Assembly (NCBI RefSeq): GCF_011008845.1
Contig: NZ_JAAIWM010000002.1
Location: forward strand, 682,001-746,000
Direction: 5' to 3'
Source: Bacillus mesophilus
GTDB lineage: Bacteria > Bacillota > Bacilli > Bacillales > SA4
DNA length: 64,000 bases
Shown: in pieces, positions 19,184-27,190 of the stretch
Position numbering within the stretch: position 1 is the stretch's first letter
How the letters are laid out: each line of letters starts with the position of its first letter
Translations under genes and position numbers: made by a program
The notes under the pieces: generated by a model
What the model was told of the DNA's origin: nothing
The model's input: only the letters and a program-made list of their open reading frames with translations
The model's database searches: none

Positions 19184-19460
19184 AAAAAACCCGTCCCTAT
19201 AGAAAAGGGACGAGTTTAATATCGCGGTTCCACCCTTCTTTCCAATGAGAAATACAACCTTCATTGGCTTAGAAGTTTATATAACGGTTTTAGCCGTTAG
19301 CACATAATTAGATCATATAATCTGTTCTGCACTAAAGTTTAGAGGTGGTAAATTCATTTTTCGTGTTAGGAAGGTTACAGCCAAGCCTTCCCTCTCTGGG
19401 AACCGTAAAAAGAATTCATATCCTCATCATTACTGATTATTTATGAAGTTGATTAGATTA
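19184..19460 (-). promoter_or_regulatory. T-box riboswitch, Thr specifier (thrS leader)
   Basis: T-box core AAGGGTGGAACCGCG (19223-19237) and a terminator with CGTCCCT/AGGGACG followed by T7 (19184-19215). The specifier loop reads GAATTT-ACC-ACCTCT, placing the Thr codon ACC at 19349-19347. The same ACCTCT follows the TTC specifier in the pheS T-box, which supports both assignments. Confidence 0.94.
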
Positions 19461-19467
19461 TGTAGGT

Positions 19468-19496
19468 ATTATATGCAGAATAACAGAAGAAATCAA
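19468..19496 (-). promoter_or_regulatory. Sigma-A promoter of thrS
   Basis: TTGATT (19496-19491), 17-bp spacer, TATAAT (19473-19468) on the minus strand. Predicted transcription start is near 19461, at the 5' end of the T-box. Confidence 0.75.
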
Positions 19497-19536
19497 GTAG
19501 GATTTAATATTTTTTTATTTTATATTTCTCCTATCA

Positions 19537-20382
19537 TTAATGCTGCTGTTCATAAAATCGTTCATGCGGTAAAACCTTCACTCTTTCTTGGAAGATATTC
19601 ATAACCATCTGGATCATTCCATGGTCAACATCTAAGACATATAAATAAATTTCCTTTGGACAAATTAAAAGCAATGGTGCTATTAACTCCTGATCAACCT
19701 CAAAGCCCTTAACAGAGATAAAATCATCCTCTAGTGATTGAACCTGATAGGTAAAGTGGTCAAAATTTTCATCATAAAATAGGAATCTCTCATTCTCGTA
19801 AACTACATGAACCTGACTAAATGCTGTACGTGTTTTTGAACCAATATATTTTCGTAAACTCTCTATAAAATCCTGGTAATCTTGTTCTAGCTTGTATTCA
19901 TCAATTGCCACTTCTATGTAATCAAGAAGACGATTATAGTAATCTTTTAATCTGAATTTTAGAAACGCTTCAAAAGAAAAATAAATGTTTTGATTCGATA
20001 AAAAGATCGTTAATGCTTGAGTAAGCAGTTCTTCCCTTCGATACCCTTCTCTGAGTTGTGGATGAAGATTTGCTTCATCCTCACTAATAATGGAGTATAC
20101 CATTTGGATAATCTGCTGTTGCTCCGATTCATCATGGAAAAAGAAAACAGTCGATAATAAGTTGCGAAACAAAGTTGGTTCTTTTCTTTTAATGATGAAC
20201 TTTGATAAGGCCGGAACTATATATGTTTGAATCATATATTCTTCATTTCGGTTAACCTTTATGTAAAGAGTATTATTTTTTTCAGTAACCACTTCCAGGT
20301 CACGATTAGAAGTACCTGCTAGTGATAAAAGAAGTTCCTTAACATCATGTAAATCTGATGCGTGATTAAATGAAATCTGCAT
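19537..20382 (-). CDS. ytxC: YtxC-like protein (sporulation-associated, unknown function)
   Basis: 281 residues from the ATG at 20382, matching the length of B. subtilis YtxC; a longer frame up to 20457 lacks support. Features include a repeated acidic/aromatic pattern, FRNLLSTVFFFHDESEQQQI, FLKFRLKDYYNRLLDYIEVAIDEYKLEQDY, and ICPKEIYLYVLD near the C-terminus. No enzyme motif is visible. It lies between dnaI and thrS as in B. subtilis. A GGGGGG tract 9 nt before the start may be the RBS. Confidence 0.85.
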   Translation of the reverse strand: MQISFNHASDLHDVKELLLSLAGTSNRDLEVVTEKNNTLYIKVNRNEEYMIQTYIVPALSKFIIKRKEPTLFRNLLSTVFFFHDESEQQQIIQMVYSIISEDEANLHPQLREGYRREELLTQALTIFLSNQNIYFSFEAFLKFRLKDYYNRLLDYIEVAIDEYKLEQDYQDFIESLRKYIGSKTRTAFSQVHVVYENERFLFYDENFDHFTYQVQSLEDDFISVKGFEVDQELIAPLLLICPKEIYLYVLDVDHGMIQMVMNIFQERVKVLPHERFYEQQH

Positions 20383-20489
20383 ATTGGTTGTCCCCCCATT
20401 TCGGCACCTGTTTCTATTTATATGAGGGGGAATGAAAAAAATGATACTTGAGGACAAGAAAAGGACAACATATCGTCATCGTTCTAAAG

Positions 20490-20760
20490 AACAAAAGGCG
20501 CAAGCGCCCCGGCAGATGAAGGCAGGCTAAGTGCACAACCTCCTGTTGCAACGCCTGCCTGACCTGCATCCTGCAGGCCTCCGACAAGCAAATGTTCCTA
20601 CATCAAAAAAAGGGTGCTCTTTTCCTTTTATTGATGTAGGGTTATTTGACCTAGGAAAAAGTGTATTTTCTTTTTCCATCAAGGTAGGATGAAATTGCAA
20701 AGATCGTCGCAATTTCATCTTGACTGGGTGCTGAAGCCGGATTCAAATGCACTAGTCAAA
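20490..20760. repeat. Repeat family B: array of hairpins between dnaI and ytxC
   Basis: About 270 bp of consecutive inverted repeats. Read on the minus strand these are: GATGAAATTGC/GCAATTTCATC; GGAAAAAG/TTTTTCC; CTACATCAA/TTGATGTAG with an inner AAAGG/CCTTT; CCTGC-AGGAT-GCAGG (20563-20577); CAAC-AGGAG-GTTG (20536-20548) enclosed by GGCAGGC/GCCTGCC; and GGCGCTTGCGCC. A short ORF across it is a by-product. Similar multi-hairpin elements are common between genes in Bacillus. Confidence 0.8.
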
Positions 20761-20799
20761 GTTATCAATAAGTGAAAAATTATATAATTTCATAAATAA

Positions 20800-20833
20800 C
20801 AAAAAAAAGAGGACCAAATTTTTTGGCCCCTTC
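20800..20833 (-). terminator. Terminator of dnaB-dnaI
   Basis: GGGGCCAA/TTTGGTCCTC forms a stem followed by T8 on the minus strand, directly abutting the dnaI stop. Confidence 0.88.
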
Positions 20834-21775
20834 TTACGCACGACGATTTTCATCAATCAATTCAATTTCACTTGCTAAATATCTTACTCTTTCTAATATT
20901 CGTTGTGCCTTTATACCTTCTTCTTCACCTTTTTGTGAGTAGGTGTAATGACGGAGTAATTCCTTCATACTTAGGTTAGACGAGAAAAAGGTTGGTAGGC
21001 GCTCTAACATACGATGCTGTAGGATGGGTCCAAGTATTTCATCTCTCATCCAACTTGTCATCGACTCGGCACCAATATCATCTAACATTAATACAGGGGT
21101 CTTTTTGGCCGCCTCTAGCTTAGCACTAAATAGTTGGTCGTTCCCCATTACCCCTTTGATTTCACGGATATATTCAGGGAAATACACGATCATCGACTCA
21201 GTATTTTTGATGGAGGCTAGTTCATTTGCGATTGCACAAAGTATAAAAGTCTTACCTACGCCAAATCCACCACTGATATATAACCCTTTTACTCGCTGGT
21301 TTTCTCCGTAGCTTTCAATGAATTCCCATACTAATTGTTTAATCCTGAATCGATTCTCATCATCTTCATAAATATCATGTATAGAAGCCTTTAATAAATC
21401 AGATGGAATGTAAACCGATTTAATTTTACTTTGCTTTTCTTTCTGACTGTCATACTGCACTTTTGATGGGCATCTTGTATAATCAATCTCGATGGACTGC
21501 TTGTCCTTTAAGATAAGCTGTGGATGATAGCCCTTTATCATATTTTTACACTCACCTAGACTTGGGCAGCCCTGACATTCCTTGCTAGCGGTACTGTACT
21601 CATAGAGCTTCATGATTCCTCTATCAAAGATCTTACGATTTAGAAATGGACGATGCTTTTCTAGGAAGTCCTTCACATATGGATCACTTAAGATCACTTC
21701 TTTGAATCGTTCATATTCACTTTCAAACCTGCTATTATTGGAAAAACGATTAAGGGTATCTTTAATGGACTTCAA
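20834..21775 (-). CDS. dnaI: Primosomal protein DnaI (helicase loader)
   Basis: 313 residues. The N-terminal helicase-interaction domain carries a zinc site (Cys67, Cys70, Cys76, His84, Cys102 are candidates) and the AAA+ domain has Walker A GGFGVGKT (169-176) and Walker B VLMLDDIG (228-235). DnaI loads the replicative helicase DnaC in Bacillus. The start is TTG behind GGGGGGGAG, 18 bp after dnaB, so the two loaders are co-transcribed. Confidence 0.97.
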   Translation of the reverse strand: MKSIKDTLNRFSNNSRFESEYERFKEVILSDPYVKDFLEKHRPFLNRKIFDRGIMKLYEYSTASKECQGCPSLGECKNMIKGYHPQLILKDKQSIEIDYTRCPSKVQYDSQKEKQSKIKSVYIPSDLLKASIHDIYEDDENRFRIKQLVWEFIESYGENQRVKGLYISGGFGVGKTFILCAIANELASIKNTESMIVYFPEYIREIKGVMGNDQLFSAKLEAAKKTPVLMLDDIGAESMTSWMRDEILGPILQHRMLERLPTFFSSNLSMKELLRHYTYSQKGEEEGIKAQRILERVRYLASEIELIDENRRA

Positions 21776-21793
21776 TTCTTCTCCCCCCCTTTA

Positions 21794-23200
21794 CTAAGGT
21801 GTTTCTCGATTTTTATATTTCTGGATCCGATCATTAAGTTTTTTACGCTCTAGCTCCAAGTCAGTTTGACTGGTTACTTCCTTTTTTCTCTTTTCAACAT
21901 ACTCAGGGTCCGTCATCCATTCAGGTAGTATTTCCTTACGGATTGGCTTACGCAGTCCAGAGCCAGGATTTTGTTTCGTTTTTTGCTCTTTCTCTTTATA
22001 TTCTGCTACATCTTTCTCAAATTCAACAATTTGATCTAACGCTTCTTTTACCGTTTTAATTTTCTGCCTTGCCCAGTTACTAGCTGTATTTTCCATGTAC
22101 TTTTTATTAAGATTCATTTTCTTTTTATTAACCACATAGTCAAGTAATACATTCACAACACCTGGTAGAATGTGCTGGTTAACCATGAGACTTTCTACAA
22201 TAGCTAAATCGGAGCTAGTTGGTAAAGCTCCTCCTGCGAGCTCAATCAGATAATCCTTAGGAGATGTTGTTTCAAAATGTCTAATTCTTTTTTCTTCCTC
22301 AGTACGTGGTTCTAAGTATCTCATATTTTGATGTTTTAGAGGTTGTATTTTTTCCGATAGCTTTGGCATGCGACCGAAGTTTTCGATTTCGTAAAAAGTT
22401 TTTGCCTTCTCAGAAAGTAGGTCTAAATCTAACTCATCTTCATCACCAAAAGTTGCGTCCATTACTACCTTCTGCATATCAAGAGGAGTTAATCCGTACA
22501 CATAGGCTAAAAGTTTAACTCGCTTGATTACTTCATCAGTAATCAGACTTCGAGGAACAAAGTTTTCGGATAAACCATATATAAATAATTCAAGGTCAAA
22601 GTCAATATTCCCTACTCTTACTTCCGATCTACCTTCTCTGTTCACATAGGTATCAGTAAAGGAATCATTGTCATCAAGTTTTAATGAATCTTGCTCTTTT
22701 GTGTGATAAACATCAGAAAATGTTTGGGATATTTCCTTAAACTCAGAATGATTAATGTCTTTCGTAATAAATAGTGATTTTAACTTTGTATATCTATGTT
22801 CTCCTACTTCACGCTTTAAAAGTATTCCATATGGAAAATCAGATCCAAAAAACATGGAAGGTGATAATGGGGATCTAAGCTCATAAATAAAGTTTTTTAT
22901 ATCTGGTGTCTCCTGCACATAAGATCGAATCAAACCAATTCCTTCAAGTTTTTTTCTCGCCATAAGGATTTGATCCAAGTTCGTTTGTAAGGACTCCATT
23001 AATTGTTTATGAGTGGAGGGTGATCCCCAGTATTTATATACCTCAAGTTCGCCCCATAATAACATGTACAAAGAGAAGCTAAGAGGACCAATCAATGGCT
23101 GATATAAAAGTGTGAGAACTCTACGATCAAACTCATGTAACGCTGTATCAGTTTTGACCAGATATTGATCTTTAGGTAATACTTCTTTCCAAGATTGCAT
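21794..23200 (-). CDS. dnaB: Replication initiation and membrane attachment protein DnaB
   Basis: 468 residues, typical of Firmicutes DnaB (not the E. coli helicase). It has an N-terminal winged-helix region (about 1-150), a second DnaB/DnaD domain (about 290-400, ending with DYVVNKKKMNLNKKYMENTASNWARQKI, the YxxxIxxxW-like motif), and a charged C-terminal tail. It acts with DnaD and DnaI in helicase loading at oriC and in restart. The ATG follows AAAGAGG. It begins 89 bp after nrdR. Confidence 0.96.
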   Translation of the reverse strand: MQSWKEVLPKDQYLVKTDTALHEFDRRVLTLLYQPLIGPLSFSLYMLLWGELEVYKYWGSPSTHKQLMESLQTNLDQILMARKKLEGIGLIRSYVQETPDIKNFIYELRSPLSPSMFFGSDFPYGILLKREVGEHRYTKLKSLFITKDINHSEFKEISQTFSDVYHTKEQDSLKLDDNDSFTDTYVNREGRSEVRVGNIDFDLELFIYGLSENFVPRSLITDEVIKRVKLLAYVYGLTPLDMQKVVMDATFGDEDELDLDLLSEKAKTFYEIENFGRMPKLSEKIQPLKHQNMRYLEPRTEEEKRIRHFETTSPKDYLIELAGGALPTSSDLAIVESLMVNQHILPGVVNVLLDYVVNKKKMNLNKKYMENTASNWARQKIKTVKEALDQIVEFEKDVAEYKEKEQKTKQNPGSGLRKPIRKEILPEWMTDPEYVEKRKKEVTSQTDLELERKKLNDRIQKYKNRETP

Positions 23201-23248
23201 GACGATCCTCTTTCTTTAGTTAAAGTTAATCTTTTAATGCTCTGTAAG

Positions 23249-23283
23249 AAAAAAAGAGCTCGTAGCATAAAGCGCCTAAGCTC
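23249..23283 (-). terminator. Probable terminator or attenuator after nrdR
   Basis: GAGCT and AGCTC pair around an A-rich internal loop, followed by T7 on the minus strand. The stem is imperfect, so some read-through into dnaB-dnaI is likely. Confidence 0.5.
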
Positions 23284-23289
23284 AGGATG

Positions 23290-23748
23290 TTAATTTCTTG
23301 TTTTAAGTAAATCTTTTAATTCATCAATAAAAACATTTATATCTTTAAACTGTCTATATACAGATGCAAAGCGAACATACGCAACATCATCAATTTTTGC
23401 TAAACGGTCCATGACCATTTCACCGACAGCGTCACTCTTTACCTCTGAAGTACCTTGATTCCTTAGCTCAACTTCTACCTCATGAGTGATATCCTCTAAA
23501 CGCTGTAAAGGAACTGGGCGCTTCTCACAAGCTTTAATGAGTCCACGAAGGATCTTTTCTCGACTAAACTCCTCGCGAGTACCTTCTTTTTTCACGACAA
23601 TAAGAGGCATTTCTTCTACCTTTTCAAAAGTCGTAAATCGATATTGACATTCTTCACACTCACGGCGCCTTCTGATAGATTTTCCATCATCCACGGGGCG
23701 CGAATCAAGGACTCTTGTTCCGTTATGCTGACAGCTTGGACACTTCAT
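23290..23748 (-). CDS. nrdR: Transcriptional repressor NrdR
   Basis: 152 residues. The N-terminal zinc ribbon has Cys3, Cys6, Cys31 and Cys34, followed by an ATP-cone domain ([23 protein letters not shown] onward, about 49-139). NrdR senses ATP/dATP and represses ribonucleotide reductase genes through NrdR boxes. No nrd genes lie in the window. It precedes dnaB-dnaI, as in B. subtilis (YtcG). Confidence 0.98.
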   Translation of the reverse strand: MKCPSCQHNGTRVLDSRPVDDGKSIRRRRECEECQYRFTTFEKVEEMPLIVVKKEGTREEFSREKILRGLIKACEKRPVPLQRLEDITHEVEVELRNQGTSEVKSDAVGEMVMDRLAKIDDVAYVRFASVYRQFKDINVFIDELKDLLKTRN

Positions 23749-23872
23749 AATATCAACTCCAAAAGCTTCTTATATAGATTATATACGGTGCATGTTGTAA
23801 TTATCCTATACCTTAATCTTATATAAAAGAAATGCATTAGACAAGTACATTCCGAATATTACTAATCCCGTT

Positions 23873-24247
23873 TTAATTTCCTATACGAGTTAGCTTTTGG
23901 TCGAGTAGAGTATACAATTTCACAACCATTGCACGGCTATAGCCTAGATTGATTAGTCCTTCGTAAGTTAATGAAAAATCGACTGCTGTTTCAATAGGTC
24001 TCACTGATATTACTGTTATGACAAGAAAGGCCTTTTTAGGTGCTGTAATCTCTACACTTAATTCGCCATGTTCAGTTGAGACGGATGTTATTTTATAGCC
24101 AGGTAACTCCCTAATTAATTCTTCAACAGCTGTAAGAGCTTTTGCTTTATTTGTCTTGTAATAGTGTGTTTTCAGCAAAGGATCGTCATGGTGATCTTTT
24201 GTTTCACAGTGCTTCGAAAAGAATTGCTTGATCTTTTGAAAACTCAT
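23873..24247 (-). CDS. Conserved small cytosolic protein of unknown function
   Basis: 124 residues from the ATG at 24247, 6 nt after AGAGGTG; a GTG at 24256 is part of that RBS. There is no signal or membrane segment. Notable parts are an N-terminal HCETKDHHDDPLLKTHYYKT and a beta-rich middle ending in a short helix. It looks like a protein annotated in Bacillus genomes simply as cytosolic protein. The Cys/His/Asp cluster near residues 15-25 could bind metal, but this is a guess. Confidence 0.75.
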   Translation of the reverse strand: MSFQKIKQFFSKHCETKDHHDDPLLKTHYYKTNKAKALTAVEELIRELPGYKITSVSTEHGELSVEITAPKKAFLVITVISVRPIETAVDFSLTYEGLINLGYSRAMVVKLYTLLDQKLTRIGN

Positions 24248-24327
24248 TATAAACACCTCTTTTATGTAAACATATTTTTTATTAAATATAATGGCGCAGA
24301 CGCCACCTTGTAAAATTTCTTAGACTA

Positions 24328-24362
24328 TTAAAAAAAGAGGTGTTGATTCACACCTCTTCGTT
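24328..24362 (-). terminator. Terminator of speD
   Basis: GAAGAGGTGTGAA/CACCTCTTTTTT: AGAGGTGT and ACACCTCT pair and are followed by T7 on the minus strand, a few bases past the speD stop. Confidence 0.9.
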
Positions 24363-24369
24363 CTTTAAC

Positions 24370-24750
24370 TTATAGTGCTTTAACTTTAGCTTGCTTCACT
24401 TGAACTGGTCCCATTCCACGAGGAATTTCAATATTTTCACGTGTTTGAGCGCCAAGTGCCTCTGCGATAAAGTCAGCTGCAATGTTAGGATCTAAATGAC
24501 CACAAGTATAAACATCAATACTTGCATAGCCATGCTCTGGAAAACTGTGAATCGTTAAGTGTGATTCAGAAATAATAACAACCCCACTCACACCTTGAGG
24601 AGCAAATTTATGAAAAGCTACCTCACGTACCTCAGCACCAGACTTTAAAGCTGCATTTACAAACGTTTCTTCAATATAGTTCATATCGTTTAATTTTTCA
24701 AAGTCGCAACCCCATAACTCGGAAATTACGTGTCTACCCATTGTATCCAT
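24370..24750 (-). CDS. speD: S-adenosylmethionine decarboxylase proenzyme
   Basis: 126 residues, as in the short bacterial SpeD/SpeH class. The proenzyme cleaves itself at Glu62-Ser63 ([13 protein letters not shown]) to make the pyruvoyl cofactor on Ser63; His68 and Cys83 (DVYTCG) are also conserved. It makes decarboxylated SAM, the aminopropyl donor for spermidine synthesis. GGGGGAAG precedes the ATG. It has its own promoter, a folded 140-nt leader and a terminator. A membrane-bound spermidine-synthase-like gene lies 35 kb away in this window. Confidence 0.97.
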   Translation of the reverse strand: MDTMGRHVISELWGCDFEKLNDMNYIEETFVNAALKSGAEVREVAFHKFAPQGVSGVVIISESHLTIHSFPEHGYASIDVYTCGHLDPNIAADFIAEALGAQTRENIEIPRGMGPVQVKQAKVKAL

Positions 24751-24894
24751 TTATTACTTCCCCCTTTGAAATTTTAGGTGTACATGAATTCTTTCGCATA
24801 TGGTATGCACTAACTACCACGGGGGAAAGTTAGTCCTAAGAGGTCCTAACCCTTTAAGTAGCCACATTACCGAAGCTTTGGTAAGAAGTTCACG
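24751..24894 (-). promoter_or_regulatory. Structured 5' leader of speD
   Basis: About 140 nt between the predicted start and speD. The RNA (minus strand) has hairpins TTACC/GGTAA (24884-24867), GTTAG-CCT-AGG-CTAAC (24850-24829) and GCATA/TATGC (24808-24796). The CTAACT arm can pair either with the upstream GTTAG or with a downstream AGTTAG (24811-24816), so two exclusive folds are possible. No known riboswitch class is recognised. Confidence 0.45.
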
Positions 24895-24900
24895 AATCAT

Positions 24901-24929
24901 AGTATACTTTGTTTAAATAATTTTTGCAA
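24901..24929 (-). promoter_or_regulatory. Sigma-A promoter of speD
   Basis: TTGCAA (24929-24924), 17-bp spacer, TATACT (24906-24901) on the minus strand. Confidence 0.7.
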
Positions 24930-25207
24930 CCTATGAACTACTATTTTTTTCTTCTCGGAACTGTGGCTAGGTCATCCTTTACTTTTTCCTTTCTTATTCA
25001 CATTATTCGTAAGCTTACACAGAGCCTTTCATTGGATGTTTAGGCTCGTTATTAGAGAAGTAAAATAAAATAGAAAGTATTTTGGAGCAGGTCAAAATTC
25101 ACATCCAAACTTTTAGTAAGAAATCAAAGTTGTTCGATATTTGCTGTTTTTTTTGGGCTTGTACTTTCTAACGCTAGGTAGGTTCTCCTCAGCTTCACTA
25201 TCCACTG
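24930..25207. other. Intergenic DNA between speD promoter and gapB terminator
   Basis: No gene, strong hairpin or known motif is recognised here. A minus-strand ORF beginning inside gapB runs through it in another frame and is not supported. Confidence 0.5.
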
Positions 25208-25242
25208 TTCAAAAACAAATAAAAACACCTGAATAAACAGGT
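25208..25242 (-). terminator. Terminator of gapB
   Basis: AAACACCTG and CAGGTGTTT pair and are followed by TTATTTGTTTTT on the minus strand, 10 bp past the gapB stop. Confidence 0.9.
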
Positions 25243-25251
25243 GTTTAAATA

Positions 25252-26283
25252 TTAGTAAGCAGATACTTCTTCTAATTTCTGTAGCTGACTTGCAACTAAC
25301 GCAGTTAATTCTACTACTCTCGTCGAGTAACCCCACTCATTATCATACCATGCTAACACCTTTACTTTTCTATTCCCCATTACCATGGTAGATAAACCAT
25401 CAACGATTGCAGAATGGTCATTTGTATTAAAATCAATTGATACTAAGGGCTCCATTGTCACATCTAAGATACCTCTTAAAGAGCCTCTTGATGCGGTAAT
25501 AAAGGCTTCGTTAATCTCTTCAACTGTTACATCACGTTTTAAGTCTACAACTAAATCAACTAGTGAAACATTTGGAGTTGGAACACGTAAAGCCATACCG
25601 TGTAGCTTTCCCTGTAAGCCAGGTAGTACCTTTGCCAAAGCTTTGGCAGCTCCTGTAGTAGTTGGGATAATTGACTGCCCACAAGCTCTAGCGCGTCTTA
25701 GATCCTTATGTGGATTATCTATATTTTTTTGATCATTCGTATAGGAGTGAACAGTTGTCATTAAGCCATTCTCAATACCAAATTGCTCTTCTAACACTTT
25801 TGCCACTGGTGCTAAACAATTTGTTGTACATGACGCATTAGAGATTACAAAATGATTTTCTAAATCCAGCTGATTGTCATTAACGCCCATAACAACGGTT
25901 ATATCCTCTTCCTTACCAGGCGCAGTTAAAATTACACGTTTTGCTCCAGCTTCAACATGAAGCATAGCCTTTTCCTTAGAATTAAATTTACCTGTTGCTT
26001 CAATAACGATATCAACATTTAACTCTTTCCAAGGAAGTTCCAAAGGATCTCTTGAGCTTACCAGCTTGATTTTCTTTCCATTTACAATTAAGGCGCCTTC
26101 TATCGCAATAACATCACCATCAAATTTCCCATGGATGGTATCATACTTTATTAAATGTGCTAAAGTTTCTGCAGGATAGCTTGCGTTTATGGCAACAATC
26201 TCTAATTTGTCCTCTTGGATTGCCTGTCTGAATACCATTCTTCCAATACGGCCAAACCCATTGATTGCTATTCTTCCTCTCAT
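25252..26283 (-). CDS. gapB: Glyceraldehyde-3-phosphate dehydrogenase, gluconeogenic NADP type
   Basis: 343 residues. Rossmann motif NGFGRIGR (8-15); catalytic Cys152 in SNASCTTNC; C-terminal WYDNEWGYS. After the second beta strand the sequence is AINASYPAET: it lacks the Asp (as in NDL) that selects NAD in glycolytic GapA, which fits the NADP-preferring GapB of gluconeogenesis. Its position next to speD is as in B. subtilis. Two CcpN-type boxes lie just upstream, predicting repression when glycolysis is active. Confidence 0.96.
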   Translation of the reverse strand: MRGRIAINGFGRIGRMVFRQAIQEDKLEIVAINASYPAETLAHLIKYDTIHGKFDGDVIAIEGALIVNGKKIKLVSSRDPLELPWKELNVDIVIEATGKFNSKEKAMLHVEAGAKRVILTAPGKEEDITVVMGVNDNQLDLENHFVISNASCTTNCLAPVAKVLEEQFGIENGLMTTVHSYTNDQKNIDNPHKDLRRARACGQSIIPTTTGAAKALAKVLPGLQGKLHGMALRVPTPNVSLVDLVVDLKRDVTVEEINEAFITASRGSLRGILDVTMEPLVSIDFNTNDHSAIVDGLSTMVMGNRKVKVLAWYDNEWGYSTRVVELTALVASQLQKLEEVSAY

Positions 26284-26301
26284 GTCTGTTTCTCCTCCAT
26301 A

Positions 26302-26312
26302 TATGTTATACT
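26302..26312 (+). promoter_or_regulatory. CcpN-type operator 1 upstream of gapB
   Basis: TATGTTATACT fits the CcpN consensus TRTGHYATAYW at all 11 positions. It lies 19 bp before the gapB start, close to the RBS. Confidence 0.75.
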
Positions 26313-26334
26313 TTTTATTATTTATCTTACTATT

Positions 26335-26345
26335 AGTATAACATA
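26335..26345 (-). promoter_or_regulatory. CcpN-type operator 2 upstream of gapB
   Basis: TATGTTATACT on the minus strand again matches the CcpN consensus exactly. The two boxes form a perfect inverted repeat with 22 bp between them. The TATACT within this copy could be the gapB -10, with no good -35, so repressor and polymerase would compete here. Confidence 0.78.
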
Positions 26346-26513
26346 AAGGAGTTCCGATGTGATTGTTTTTTTTATTTTTCGCTAAAATTAATGGAACAAA
26401 CTAATAATGAGTTATACTCATGTCTTTTTTTCTTCTTAAAGTTACCCTGATAAGGAAATTTTCCCAGATCTTGCACTTTACCAAATAAATATAAAAGAAT
26501 TTTTAGATATATC

Positions 26514-26545
26514 CAAAAAAACTTGTCGTAAACGACAAGTTTTCT
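26514..26545 (-). terminator. Terminator of polA-mutM-ytaF-coaE
   Basis: AAACTTGTCGT/ACGACAAGTTT is a perfect stem with a T run on the minus strand, 32 bp past coaE. Confidence 0.92.
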
Positions 26546-26576
26546 GAAATTCTTTTTTTATAGTACGAAGACAGTC

Positions 26577-27179
26577 TTATAAAATATGCCACTCTTTTAA
26601 AATTCCCTCAAGTTGGGCTTTTGTTTGTGATAATGTTCCATTATTATCAATCACGTGATCTGCCAATTCCTTCTTCTCAATAAGTGGCATTTGCGATTGG
26701 ATCCTAGCCAATGCTTCTTCTTTTGAAAATTTATTTCTTTCCATTAGTCGTTCTAGTTGAATTTCTGGATTAACAAATACAACCAGTGTTTGATCGACCA
26801 TATAAGTAAGTTTACTCTCAAATAGTAATGGAATATCAAGGACTACTGCACTTGCCCCCGAATGAATATGCTGTTCCTTTTGAGCCTGCATCTCGCTTCT
26901 GACAGCAGGGTGTACAATACCATTAAGCTTATTCCGCTTCTCTTCATTATTAAAAATAATCGAGCCAAGTTTAATGCGGTCAATATTTCCGTCCACATCT
27001 AAGATTTCTTCTCCAAATGCCTCAACTATCCCAAGATACGCTGGTTTTCCGGGTTCTACTACTTCCCTAGAAATAACATCTGCATCAACAATAGGAATAT
27101 TGTACTCTTTAATCATATTAGCTACCGTACTCTTTCCACTTGCAATTCCACCTGTTAAACCTATGATTTTTAGTCCCAT
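26577..27179 (-). CDS. coaE: Dephospho-CoA kinase
   Basis: 200 residues from the ATG at 27179 with GGAGG upstream; a longer in-frame start at 27257 overlaps ytaF and lacks support. The P-loop is GLTGGIASGKST (7-18), followed by DADVISREVVEPG and VVLDIPLLFE. It phosphorylates dephospho-CoA in the last step of CoA synthesis. It is the last gene of the polA operon, 11 bp after ytaF. Confidence 0.97.
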   Translation of the reverse strand: MGLKIIGLTGGIASGKSTVANMIKEYNIPIVDADVISREVVEPGKPAYLGIVEAFGEEILDVDGNIDRIKLGSIIFNNEEKRNKLNGIVHPAVRSEMQAQKEQHIHSGASAVVLDIPLLFESKLTYMVDQTLVVFVNPEIQLERLMERNKFSKEEALARIQSQMPLIEKKELADHVIDNNGTLSQTKAQLEGILKEWHIL

Positions 27180-27190
27180 ATTTCCTCCAA

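Noticed and set aside
20527-20718. 63-codon ORF in repeat B
   Set aside because: Consists of hairpin arms; no RBS and no protein-like pattern.
25124-25336. 70-codon minus-strand ORF overlapping the end of gapB
   Set aside because: Runs through gapB in another frame and through its terminator.
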